A DNA stretch of 64,000 nt from Membranipora membranacea. Its lineage: Eukaryota > Bryozoa > Gymnolaemata > Cheilostomatida > Membraniporidae. The notes beneath the pieces were generated by a model. That model saw nothing but the letters and a program-made list of their open reading frames with translations, had not been told where the DNA came from and did not search any database. Made by a program: the position numbers and the translations under genes. Location of the stretch: positions 22,630,001 through 22,694,000 of the forward strand of contig OU612075.1 in the NCBI GenBank assembly GCA_914767715.1, written 5' to 3'. Below are positions 51,101-61,665 of this stretch, piece after piece. Position 1 is the first letter of the stretch. Each line of letters begins with the position of its first letter.

Positions 51101-53982
51101 CTCCGAAGAGTCTGAAGGAAGCTGGGAGTCGTGGGAGAGCGGATCTTGGGATAGAGCGTCATTAGAGAGCTCATCAGAGGAGCGAGAGGTCACCAATAAG
51201 TGGTGTATCACCTACTGCCTTAACTGGATAGAGAAGAACTCAGATGATTTCTTTTCAGATGCAGGTAAGAGTACCTGCGGTGACTACAAAAAACAATCAG
51301 AATTAGAGTGGCTGCTGGTCAGCCCTATTAGAAAAGTGGATATTTAACCCCAGTAAATAAAATATTGTGAGTTCATAGGGCAAATAAAATTAATGAAAAA
51401 TGAAAATTGTGGAAAATAGCAATTGGTTTTCTTTTCAATTACTCAAGCAAGGATCATAGTGGATCATAGTGGTCAGAGGGAGGCAATAAATCACTATGAT
51501 CCACTATGATCCCAATTTTCAGACTTTGCAGCAGTTTACTGAAATTAGGTTCACAGGCTGTTTTATTTCATATGCACTAATGACTTTTAAGCCTGGGATC
51601 TTTAAAACCATACCAAAGATGGCCTAGTAGGACTGTCACTTTAAAATAAAATGGAATTTGATGTTGCAATTGCAATTCAGTTAGTGAGATAGAAATCTAC
51701 TAGACTAACATCGATTGCTTCTAGCATTGTCACGCGACCATGGCTAGATTTATCATTGGTTTGTATTTGCTTACAGCTATTCAAGTTTTGTTGGAGCAGG
51801 AGAACATTATCAAGACTTATTGTAAATCTATTGCGACAATATCTGGTTGTATGCCTGGGTGAGTACTGAACTGTACTGTATGCACATGACCGGTCAATGT
51901 TATTCGGAGAGGGAAAGTATTGTTTCTAATTAATTGATGAAGACAGCTGCTCATGGAGAAATTTGGGTCACTCATAGACTTAATAAAACACTCATAGACT
52001 TAATAATAATACCTAATAAAAGTATATATATATATATATATATATGGCCATATGTAATAAAACATATTATTAAAACTATTTGAATATTAAAAGAATTGAA
52101 GCGACAAACATAACCTTCACACAAACAATTGCGTATCTGTGGATAATGACCAATACGATAGCCTGTGTTCTGTTGTTTTATAGAGTGGTGTGGAATGAGA
52201 CGACTACCACCACGACTCCAGCACCGACCACCACCAGGCCAGCTGTGAGATACTGCTCTAACTCTATGGGGTGTATGGAGGAAGAATGCTGCTCTCCGGC
52301 CGGATATAATCTCTTTGGTGTATCAAGGTATTTAATGTCTTTGTACTAGTTCCTCTATGACTATAGATAATAGCTAATCAGCCGAGTGAAATGACTTCCT
52401 TCACCAAGTCATGAGAGAGATTGTGTTGCTTACATGCATTTATTCCCACTACAATTAAATTCATTGACTGAGTAAACTTTCTGTGACATAACAACACTTA
52501 CCATGTTTACAGGAGTCAGCCGATATGCCAGCGTCTGAGTGACAATGGAGACAGGTGTGCCTCTGCGTCGTACATGAGGAGGAATGATCAGATATACAGA
52601 GCGTGTCCGTGTAGTGAAGGTCTGGAGTGTCAGTCCTGGCTTGGTACGAGGACAACATCTGCATTTGTAAGTTTGGTCAATCAATGGGATCTTAGCGTAT
52701 ACCGTTCCTTATAATCCTGGGGAGAACGTTGAAAACAAAACCAATAAAAATGACCACACCAGAGTACTGAAATGCGTAAACATTCACAAATAAATCTTTT
52801 TTAGACTTTGAGAGTTGTTTACTCTTTTATCAATGGTCTGTGCCGATATAAAAATGTACTGTCTACAGTCTTTACATTTCTGATTATATATTATCTACTG
52901 TCCCACAATTTGTAGGTAGTCGGTAGATGTCACAGAATAACTGGATGGACTTCCCCAACCACCACTACCACCACAACAGAAAGTCCCACAACCACAAGAA
53001 CCATCACAGGTTTGCTTGACCCATAGACGACCTTCTTACCCCGTACTTATAACATTACATTTAGTCTTGAGACAGATACATGAAATACATATGTGTTATA
53101 AAAAATAAATAATCAAAACTCTTGCCATTTTGGTGCGTATTCAACACAGCCGATGCCTTAGCCACTCTTGGTTCAGTTAATTTGACATCTCAAATCCCCC
53201 CTCCCCCACCCCACCCTCAACACAAATCTCTCAAGACATGCATGTAATACACAACACCAGTGCCTTATGAAGATCTAAACAATGTTTTAGAAAGCATGGT
53301 AACAGGTACAGTGGGACAGAACACAACCTTAGAGAACAGCACTGATATACCACCTGCTGTTAATGAGACAGGGGTGATAACTCCCTGTAATAACCACATG
53401 GACTGTCCTTTCTTCCAATGTTGCCTCAAGTGAGTTATATATCTACTATCTACTATCAATGTGTCGTCTCTGATTGGTCGTCATCAGCCAATCAGAGCCA
53501 ACCTATTGGCTAGCTATCAAAGTTCAAAAATATCGTCATACGATGCACAGTTGTGGAAATACAGAATCGTGTATTGAGTATAATCCAAATAATAATTTGT
53601 GTGCTTCGAGCAGTGAAATGGAGGCTAATACTTCGACAAGGAATTCACTATCGGAGTGTGATTTCTGATGTGGGATTCTCACTCATATGAATGATGTATA
53701 TTGCTACTCACCTAAATCTGATCTACACTAAGAGGAATCCAGCAGTGGGTAAACTTGAGATTTTATTTCCTATAGCTGACCATATTATATTTATTTTCTA
53801 GCGCAACGTCTGTGAGTGGAGAGGCTAGCTCCGGTTACTGTAAGCCGTTCTCTAGCGAGGAGGATTCCTGTAATACTCTCGACTCGTTTATGGAGCTGCC
53901 TGTTGTTAACGCCTGTCCTTGTCAATCTTTTCTCAAATGTAGAAAGGAAGCAGCCTCGGCGGCCTACGGTACATGTGTATAA
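48144..53982 (+). CDS. Secreted acidic/Lys-His-repeat protein with two prokineticin/colipase-fold domains (616 aa)
   Basis: Eleven exons: 48144-48191, 48943-48985, 49214-49295, 50106-50236, 50542-51264, 51777-51858, 52184-52327, 52513-52666, 52916-53009, 53261-53429, 53802-53982 (1,851 nt, phases close). Signal peptide MKLSYAALLLVIVLTLVSS, then a basic stretch and a region with LPDINLDLNGEITADKV. Residues about 136-175 are Trp/Asp-rich, about 178-228 Ser/Glu/Asp-rich with many SxE sites of the kind secretory-pathway kinases modify, and about 228-290 hold SKEHKHGKG repeats and an HSHSHS run. After a helical segment with four Cys come Thr-rich linkers and two ten-Cys domains: 394-474 (C-x5-C-x4-CC-x16-C-x9-C-x15-C-x-C-x5-C-x16-C) and 543-615 (same with 14, 9, 14, 11). 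That pattern is the prokineticin/AVIT, colipase and Dickkopf C-terminal fold. The first half looks like a mineral- or metal-binding matrix protein. A two-gene reading (48144-51347 and 51740-53982) is possible. Function unknown. Confidence 0.75.
48866..48879. repeat. Poly(C) run
   Basis: About 13 consecutive C in intron 1 of the acidic secreted protein gene. Such runs are prone to sequencing error. Confidence 0.8.
49463..49707. mobile_element. MITE-like element with about 20-bp terminal inverted repeats
   Basis: 49463-49482 (gggggtcttttaattagaa) and the reverse complement of 49688-49707 (gggggttctttcaattagaa) match with a few differences. The 245-base interior is full of short atcactcactc-type strings and has no coding capacity. 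A similar left end (agggggtctcttaataagaa) lies near 23913 in a UNC50 intron. Confidence 0.6.
49770..49905 (-). mobile_element. Second tRNA-derived SINE-like element
   Basis: On the minus strand an A-box-like TGGCAGAGTGG (49885-49895) is followed about 35 bases on by a B-box-like GGTTTCAATCCC (49840-49851). This is a tRNA-Ser/Leu-like head, different from the head of the family at 10.9 kb. It lies in an intron of the acidic secreted protein gene, directly beside the MITE-like element. Confidence 0.6.
50926..51080 (+). repeat. Coding repeat: SKEHKHGKG units
   Basis: About five imperfect units of roughly 27-33 bases (ggatccaaggagcacaagca core) encode Lys/His-rich repeats inside exon 5. Unit length differences are multiples of three, so the frame is kept. 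Variation in copy number between individuals is likely. Confidence 0.85.
51348..51389 (+). terminator. Possible alternative polyadenylation signals in intron 5
   Basis: If the donor at 51265 is not used, translation reads on to TAA at 51345-51347 and two AATAAA motifs follow at about 51356 and 51383. This would make a short secreted form without the ten-Cys domains, ending KVDI. Consensus matches only. Confidence 0.4.
51451..51512. repeat. Perfect 21-bp stem hairpin with internal 10-bp direct repeats
   Basis: The left arm 51451-51471 (ggatcatagt twice, then g) is exactly complementary to 51492-51512, with a 20-base loop. It lies in intron 5 of the acidic secreted protein gene, about 100 bases past the alternative stop codon. 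Confidence 0.9.
51737..51776 (+). promoter_or_regulatory. Alternative translation start overlapping the exon 6 acceptor
   Basis: ACCATGG at 51737-51743 matches the Kozak consensus, and its ATG is in frame with exon 6. It would give MARFIIGLYLLTAIQVLLEQ, itself a plausible signal peptide, leading straight into the ten-Cys region. The same bases also contain a very good acceptor (tttgtatttgcttacag). So the second half could be its own gene or an alternative transcript. Confidence 0.45.
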
Positions 53983-56208
53983 CTGATATTCAAGTCGTTA
54001 ACTTTTGAGGCTATTTCATTGTTCTGCTAATATTTACTCATGAATCATTTTTTTCAATGCACCATTTTATGGAGGCATATTTTATATGCACAATATTTTT
54101 TCATATGTACATTCTTACGATTTCAAAACTTTTATGGTATCCTTTAAAAAATTCCATATGGCGTACTACAAAAGTTACACACCCCACATTGCTACTGTGA
54201 TACTGATACTAAAAGTATGTGCGCATCAAGTAAAACGAGTAGTATGAAGTTGCTCATAATACTCCACTGGCTCACAAAGCCATTCATGTGATTTCTAGTT
54301 TTTTTCGTAGTACAAAGGATTCGAAGACATTGTGACAAAACTGACTGAGTTTCCATGAAGCGACTAGATGCTGATGATATCGACATTATTGTCTAAGTCT
54401 GAGTCAATCCAATTCTATGAAGTACAATTTGGTGCTTAGAGATTTTTAAACACAATGAACTGAGTGTTTTATACTTAAAATCTATACTTGCCAAGTCTCC
54501 CTAATTAGGTTGGACCCTCCAGATTTCCACACCCACTTCTGCCCACCTCCTACTCTTTGTATTCTCACTATTTCCTCCAGAATCGAGAGAAAATAGCCCA
54601 TAGCAATTTTTTAGTTACTATCAAAGCACTTGTTGATGAGTTACTGGTAAGGTCTTTGCACACAAAATTAAAAGGAATTGTGCTATTCAATAATTTAAAT
54701 AAATTTATCTGTTGTATAGAAATTCAGACTATTATTGTCAATGGGGTGGTTGATACTGGACGCTGGCAAAGTAAGGGCATGTAAGTCCCAGGAGCCTATG
54801 TGTTGATGGTAAATGTTTAGCGTGATATATCGCCTTTTCAGTTTCTCGGGAACTACTTGTCCCATCTCAAAAATTCTTTCACTGACACGTTGCTATTAGT
54901 CTGACTTATGTTTAACATCCCAAATTTTTTTAAACCCCATGTTTATACTTGATTAATTGTACATTAACTAAAACACATTGAAAACATATAGACAGCAACG
55001 GGCAAAATGATGCAGTAAATTACGTTATGCAAAAGCGTGATGAAAATCTGTGCAGTATTACATTCAAAGCACATTGTGTAAAACAATGGATCACCTTTTT
55101 GGGTGATTGTTTAGCATCGAGAGAGAAATGTTTATGCTCATAACTTCTCTACTATTGAATTCATCATCAAACGCCACGATCAAAACCTCGGAAATACTCT
55201 CTAGTGTAATGTAAGCTGGTGTGTATGACAGTTGTTTAACCTATTTTCGGTTTTTTTGGCTGGAAAGGAGTGCATGTTTTGGACCAAATCAATCTAGTTT
55301 AGCCACAAAAATCCAAATATCTCAAGATGTAAAGCCATAATCAATAATCGCTTCGATCAAAATCTAGACAATCTCCTGCTGTTCATCATGCTGACAATAA
55401 ATCTGACTGATATATTTCTGAATATCTGATTTTTGGCTGGAAAATTTTGTCCAAAATTAATGAAAATTTGGGTTATTATTTGTCACAGTTGTGACAACCA
55501 GGATCTGTAATCTGGTAAGATTATTGATGGAAGTGACAGTGCAAGACCAAAATGATATAATAAATTGGAAATTTTAGTTTCTGCATTATTGGGGTCACAT
55601 GTAATGAGGGGTCAGAAATGGCCCTTTTACTATTGCAAAAATCTGCTTTAAGTCTCAAAGACAGGAGGCCTAAAAATATGAAGTTTCACTAAAATGTCAC
55701 TCCTCCAGTTAGTGCCATGCCTCCTCTATATGGTGAAAGCAAAAACTAATCAAATACCTCAATAGCATGGCACAGAGGGCTCAATTTAAAAAGGGCACTT
55801 TTTGCCCCAAAATGAACTTTCAGTGGTCACTGCGACTCAACGTCAAATATTTGGGAGGTTTCAACTATAAAAATAATTATTAGACATGATCCCCAATACA
55901 ATATTAAAAAGTTTTAAAAAGCAATATATCACGTTAATGTGCATATAATAATAAAAGTATTATATATATATATATATATAACTATGTGTGTATCAATATG
56001 AGCATGAGTTTAAAACAAGACTGTTTGAAATATTTTCTTAGACTTTATTTATTATTTGTCTTTGTCAGTACAAATAAAATTCTGCAGCTGCTTTCATCAT
56101 ATTCAAAACACAGTTGAGTGAAGAGATAAAATATAATATCACTAAGTCAGGCAGTAACGAGTAATAATAAAAGTATCTCTTCAATGAAAAGCTGCTGCTG
56201 TGTGGTGG
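53983..56208. other. Intergenic region with no supported gene
   Basis: AT-rich, with a (TA) tract near 55960. The facing genes are convergent here. Several short open frames exist but none has domain-like content or splice support. The AATAAA complement at 56044-56053 belongs to the minus-strand gene. Confidence 0.55.
56044..56053 (-). terminator. Probable polyadenylation signal of the small Cys-rich gene
   Basis: Two overlapping AATAAA motifs on the minus strand about 160 bases past the stop codon at 56209. Confidence 0.5.
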
Positions 56209-57151
56209 TTAACAGCAGCAGTAGCCTGTCAGGGCGTAGCAGTTTTTGCCGTTATTCCTCTGAGACCACCAGAAACCTTGTGGACAGATCATGTCTTTCT
56301 TTGGAGCCTGTGTGGTGGTCGGTGGAGGTGGGCAGCACCAGTAAAGTCCTCGCCCACCATTCTGGAATTGGTAGCATGAACTGCTTGTTTGTCTACTGTT
56401 AATGAGCCAAGGTGCATTGCATCCAAGACCAGTTAGAACTCCACCTCTGCCATCACCATCACCAAGTCCTCCATTACCATCACCAGCTGGGCCTGAAAAG
56501 TAAAGTTCTAGAGTCATTATCAGATATTAATAGAAAATTAGTGTGATCATGGTCACTTTCACTCACCGTACATGCAGGCTTTGAGAATAACCAACCCTGC
56601 GATTCTGTGCAGTTAGATCAATGTTTTAATAGCATTCGTTGACTGAGGAAATTCAGTACCAATGTTGACAAGCAAAATAAAATGACAAACGGTATCGCGA
56701 GTCCATCAGTAACCCCCCTCCCAAATAATTCATATCGGAGTGGTCAATAAAAGTTGTTTGGGGCTGGTTGATCACAAGCTATTTGTGGGACCTGAGTAAA
56801 ACTAAGTGCTTAGAAGCCGAGTTCAGAACGACATTTTATGTGTTTTAGGTGACCACTGTATTTGATATAAAAGTCCGCACAATAACAAAATGTTTTTGTG
56901 TGACAATTAAAGATGCCTCAAATTGGTAAATGGATTACGTAATGTGTAAGATTATCATTGTTATGAGCGGATAACCATCTGAAACTTTCAGAATAAAACA
57001 AACAAAGATAACAATATTTTAACGGCGATTTCTACTAATTTGATGTACTTACCGGCGAGGAACTGATTCTGAGAAAATGCAGTGTCCATCATCATCACCA
57101 CTACTAATAGCAGCAGAATACTACAATTAATAGATAAAAATATGTATACAG

Positions 57152-57186
<35 letters not shown>

Positions 57187-57393
57187 ATTAGAGTATGATA
57201 GCTCTTCAAATAAACTGTACAGAGTAATGATATTTTAGTCAGAGCTGTGTATAACTATTAGTCCGAGAACTTTTTATTAATTAAAATTATTAAAGATATT
57301 GCAAGTGGTAAATAGATTAAATGATTTTGATAATTGTGAAGCGTAGAATTTACAAAACAAGGAAAAATATACCTACCATCTTGTAGAGTCCAT
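56209..57393 (-). CDS. Small secreted Cys-rich protein with a duplicated C-x14-C-Y motif (122 aa)
   Basis: Three exons: 57393-57377, 57120-57053, 56492-56209 (369 nt, phases close, TAA stop). The start MDSTRCILLLLVVVMMMDT is a signal peptide, cleaved probably after AFS. A Gly/Asp-rich stretch (about 29-47) follows, then two similar modules: C53-x14-C68-Y...-CC (81-82), and C98-x14-C113-Y...-CCC (120-122), joined by a PPPPTTT linker. Each module has Trp shortly after its first Cys. I do not recognise this as a known domain. The protein is small, secreted and disulfide-rich, so a structural, defence or toxin-like role is possible; nothing in the sequence decides. A TATA box lies upstream. A decayed inverted copy of the locus is at 61089-61820. 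Confidence 0.82.
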
Positions 57394-57484
57394 TTCAGCA
57401 GATACTTGATTACGTTTCTAGTTGAACTAAAGCTGCTGATTTGAGGTCTTCACCTTTTACAAAAAAGTGAAATCAAAAGTCCTG

Positions 57485-57492
57485 CTTTTATA
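57485..57492 (-). promoter_or_regulatory. TATA box of the small Cys-rich gene
   Basis: TATAAAAG on the minus strand, 92-99 bases upstream of the ATG. That spacing would place transcription start near 57460 with a leader of about 65 bases. In the inverted copy the matching site reads ggtaaagatg, so the box is lost there. Confidence 0.6.
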
Positions 57493-58258
57493 CCAAATGT
57501 GCGAGTGATTTATAAGCATTACAAAAGATTTAGTATTTAAAATGGATTAAGACTCTTTTTTTCTCACTTAGTTGTAAAGTTAGTGAAAATTCATGTTCAA
57601 TTCTGCTGAATGTTGGGATGGTTGATTGAATAAAGATATTGTTCACATTTGTGGCTCTTAGTCTAACTGACTGGCTGACTTAATTCAGGTAGCTGGGAGT
57701 CAGTGGTGACAGGTATAAGGAAATTGTGGCTTGAAACTTAAATCTGATAATCTCATAAATAAAATTTCATCGCTCACAACCAATAGGAGTTGGAGAAACC
57801 TAACTCCTCGCTCAGAAGATGTCCTTGGGGTTATTGGTATTTTCCTGATGTTTTCAAAATCACTCAGTCACAGGACCCACCACCAACCAAGGAAATCCAT
57901 TAACTTAATCCCTGGTGTCAATTTTTAGGTGACGCTTCACCTCCATCGTTGATAGAACTCAAACAACAACCAAATATTCCACCCCTCAGTAACTACAGAT
58001 AACTTTTTCATAGTTTACCATAATTTTCATAATAAGTTGCCTTATGTTACCAGGTTATCAAACTGGAGTGTTCCAGTTGTTTATTTCATACAGGTGAGCA
58101 GATTTTGAGGGCTCGTGATTGTTCACAGCACAGTGAATTGAGTTGTGACAACAATAAAGAAGCATTTGCAGTTTTAACGGAGACAGGTTGGCCAAAGCAT
58201 GTCAGTGTAATATAGTATATATACAGAATATGATACCAGTACAGAGACTTGGTCTGCA

Positions 58259-58715
58259 TACATATCTTACCCGTTCCTAGCTTGTGCAGGAGTGTGATAC
58301 CATATCTTACCCGTTTCTAGCTTGTGCAGGGTGTGATACCATATCTTACCCGTACCTAGCTTGTGCAGGGTGTGATACCATATCTTACCCGTTTCTAGCT
58401 TGTGCAGGGTGTGATACCATATCTTACCCGTTTCTAGCTTGTGCAGGGTGTGATACCATATCTTACCCGTACCTAGCTTGTGCAGGGTGTGATACCATAT
58501 CTTACCCGTTTCTAGCTTGTGCAGGGTGTGATACCATATCTTACCCGTACCTAGCTTGTGCAGGGTGTGATACCATATCTTACCCGTTTCTAGCTTGTGC
58601 AGGGTGTGATACCATATCTTACCCGTTTCTAGCTTGTGCAGGGTGTGATAAGTTGAGTTAGTGTGACAGGGTGTGATGCCATATCTTACTCGTACCTAGC
58701 TTGTGCAGAGTGTGT
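58259..58715. repeat. 39-bp minisatellite
   Basis: Nine near-identical 39-base units at 58293-58643, with degenerate units on both sides. The only regular variation is ttt versus tac within the cgt-ttctag/cgt-acctag part of the unit. Because 39 is a multiple of three the array is open in one frame (CDTISYPFLACAG repeated), but there is no start context, signal or splice support for a gene. Confidence 0.92.
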
Positions 58716-60073
58716 TAAGTTGAGTTTGTGTTGTGCATCAATGATTCAATATATATCACATCCTGTATAAACAGATAGATAGTGCTGAAAGGAACCGATT
58801 GACTTTTTTTTTATAGTTCGCTAACATTTTTTATTTACAGAAGTTAAAGCTTCATTGGATCACAAATTTTGCCATTATACAAATTGACAATCTGCTAAAT
58901 TTTCATATATTTATAATCGCAAAGTTTTCTAGATTATATGTTAATTGAATATAAAATGGTCGGTAGGAAATTCCATCATTTCCTCTGTAGAGAATTTCAA
59001 CACACAAATTTTAACTTTACCCAAAGTAATTACACAATTTTACTATTCAGAACCACAAGTATGTGTAAATAATGAAACTTAGTATCAATAGCACTTGAAT
59101 AGTGGTCAGTGAATCATAGATGTTTTGATGACTGTAGTATAGATAATCCTTTATTTCAATTTGAGAGGCTTCACATTATGATCACCACAAGCTGTTGCCC
59201 CAATTCAATTGTTAGTTTTAGAGAAGACTGGCAAACTTTTTCTATCACATACACATACACATGACTATGACATACATCAACTTCTTGTATCTGGTGCCTT
59301 AATTCATATACAAACATCATCTATCCACACTAAAAACAAACTCTTAATACGGAATAATTAACACTCTCTGGTAAAAACGCTACAAGGTATGTCTTAATTT
59401 TACTGTTCCTTTTGCTATTTGATATTTTTTTAGTAACTGATAACCTTGTTTTACTGTCATCAGATTTATGTACCTGCAAAAAAAATGACTACACTTTAAT
59501 TTTTGAGCTATTAATTTTGAATCCAAAACATTTTTATTCTTACCACCTTTATTGCACCACATTTATTATATTTACAAACTTTTTAGTGTCACGTGTTAAT
59601 AAAAGAGCATAAACAACATATACAAAATCTCCGTGATATAAGCTAAACACCAGGGAGCTGTTACATCCTCATTTCCAATTATTTAAAACGCTGCTGACAT
59701 CGATATGTATGAGACTGCACTTCAGTACTGCTGACTGATTCATAGAATTCCATTTTCATTACAAATGAATAGTGCCATGTTTCTTAGCAATCAACAAATC
59801 CAAGACTTTTATTCCGAGGAAATTTTTTTGCTATTTTGCTCACGTCACACAACTTGAATAGTGTATAATAAAATAGCTCAAATAATTGAAAGCTTAAGAA
59901 AAGTTATTGTTATTTACAGTTGCTTCCTGGTAGCAGGTACAAGGATACTGTGGTGTAGAAGATCTAGCTATTATAGACATTCATCGCTCACATAAAGTTG
60001 TTGCCAACTTTTGTTTGCGAAAACCATTATTCTCATACTACTCGCTCTTCAATTAGTTGCCTTAGTCTGAGAG

Positions 60074-60490
60074 CACTATCACTATCACTATCACTATCAC
60101 TATCACTATCACTATCACTATCACTATCACTATCACTATCACTATCACTATCACTATCACTATCACTATCACTATCACTATCACTATCACTATCACTATC
60201 ACTATCACTATCACTATCACTATCACTATCACTATCACTATCACTATCACTATCACTATCACTATCACTATCACTATCACTATCACTATCACTATCACTA
60301 TCACTATCACTATCACTATCACTATCACTATCACTATCACTATCACTATCACTATCACTATCACTATCACTATCACTATCACTCTCACTATCACTATCAC
60401 TATCACTATCACTATCACTATCACTATCACTATCACTATCACTATCACTATCACTATCACTATCACTATCACTATCACTATCACTATCAC
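60074..60490. repeat. (TATCAC)n hexanucleotide array, about 69 units
   Basis: 417 bases of uninterrupted TATCAC units with a single substitution near 60384 (actctc for actatc). It is open in several frames on both strands for trivial reasons. Confidence 0.97.
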
Positions 60491-61521
60491 ACCAAAATTA
60501 CACACAAGGCAAACAATCTTAGAAAGAAGCAATCTAGGGTTTGAACCGTAGCATGGTAATCATTATTGCTTAGTCTGGTAGGAGAGAGAGAGGACAGCTC
60601 AATCAAAGGCTCAAAAAGAAGGAAGCAGCTTTCAGTCAGCAACTGGTATTGGGTCTGAGTCTGACATTATAATGCAGTCTTTGATCATGATAAAAAACAG
60701 GTGACCACTTAAAGCTCAATTTACTTAAAGGTATCAAGATTTATAAAAATAATATTGTATCATTCAGTATCATTGTATGACAAAAACGAATGTTAATAGT
60801 GTAAAGAATAAAAAAAGTCTACTAGGCAAAATTATCACTTGTTCAGATAAGACATAAAAAATGGGAAAAAAGATTTGGCACGTTTTTGTGTTCGGCATAC
60901 AACAGGCCTAAAAATAGTTTAAAAACAACTCCAGGGATTAAGTTAATGAATTTCCTTGATTGGTGGTTGGTCTGGACTCTTGTGAATGTGCAATGTCAGA
61001 GTAAACACTGGCCAAAGGACAATTTGTGAGCAAACTTTGTGAGAGCGACAAGTACTTATTTATAATACGCTTATCAGATTTAAGTTGGTAGCCACAATTT
61101 CCTTGTACCTGCTACCGCGATTCCAAGCTACCTGAACTAAGTCAGCCCGAGTCATAAATGTGAACTACGCCTTTTTTCATTGAACGATATTCTGCAGAAT
61201 TGAATACAAATTTTAACAAACATTACAACTAAGTGAGAAAAAAAGAGCATACTATACCCTTTTTTAATTAATCTTTTGTAATTTTTATTAATACCTTACA
61301 CTTTTGGTAAAGATGGGGGCAAATTTTTTTCTCTACAAGATATAAATAACACTCATTTATAAGATTTTCAGGAGTATATTTTATAAAACTATTTTAGCTT
61401 TTCACAACTTACATGACTGAACACGGTTTTCCTTAAAAAAAGGTCTTGTATTATATGTGGTTGGATCACAATTTTGGTTCATAACAGAAATGTAACATAA
61501 CCTGAAACATGATGTGTAAGT

Positions 61522-61563
61522 ACCACCACCACCACCACCACCACCACCACCACCACCACCACC
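61522..61563. repeat. (CCA)n trinucleotide repeat
   Basis: About 14 CCA units, arising at the position of the proline-threonine linker codons in the decayed gene copy. Confidence 0.95.
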
Positions 61564-61665
61564 ATCACACAGGCCCTGGATAAGGTCTGCCCACCTCGCT
61601 TCTGGTAGTCTGAGAACAGAAACGGCAAAAACTGGTACGCCCTGACTGGCTACTGCTGCTGTTAA
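61522..61665 (+). pseudogene. Broken copy of the last exon of the small Cys-rich gene
   Basis: In the frame of the intact gene this reads QALDKVCPPRFW, then TAG (61606-61608) where the intact gene has Trp, then SENRNGKNWYALTGYCCC and the same TAA (61663-61665). One conserved Cys is changed to Trp. The stretch that encodes the PPPPTTT linker in the intact gene has expanded into a CCA repeat. Without exons 1 and 2, with a stop and with a lost TATA box, it is a pseudogene. Confidence 0.85.

Larger units (their letters stand above)
57394..61088. other. Intergenic region between the Cys-rich gene and its inverted copy
   Basis: Holds the promoter of the minus-strand gene (duplicated block up to 57732), the 39-bp minisatellite at 58259-58715 and the hexanucleotide array at 60074-60490. 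No other supported gene. Confidence 0.6.

Noticed and set aside
58284-58661. 125-codon open frame with CDTISYPFLACAG repeats
   Set aside because: A 39-bp tandem unit is automatically open if one unit is open; there is no signal peptide, splice site or flanking coding sequence.
58259-58715. Possible CRISPR-like array
   Set aside because: Units are directly abutting with no unique spacers, and the genome is eukaryotic; it is a minisatellite. The same holds for the 37-bp array at 23 kb.
59998-60532. Open frames of 174 and 156 codons on both strands
   Set aside because: They are translations of the TATCAC array (SLSLSL and VIVIVI) with no other coding signal.
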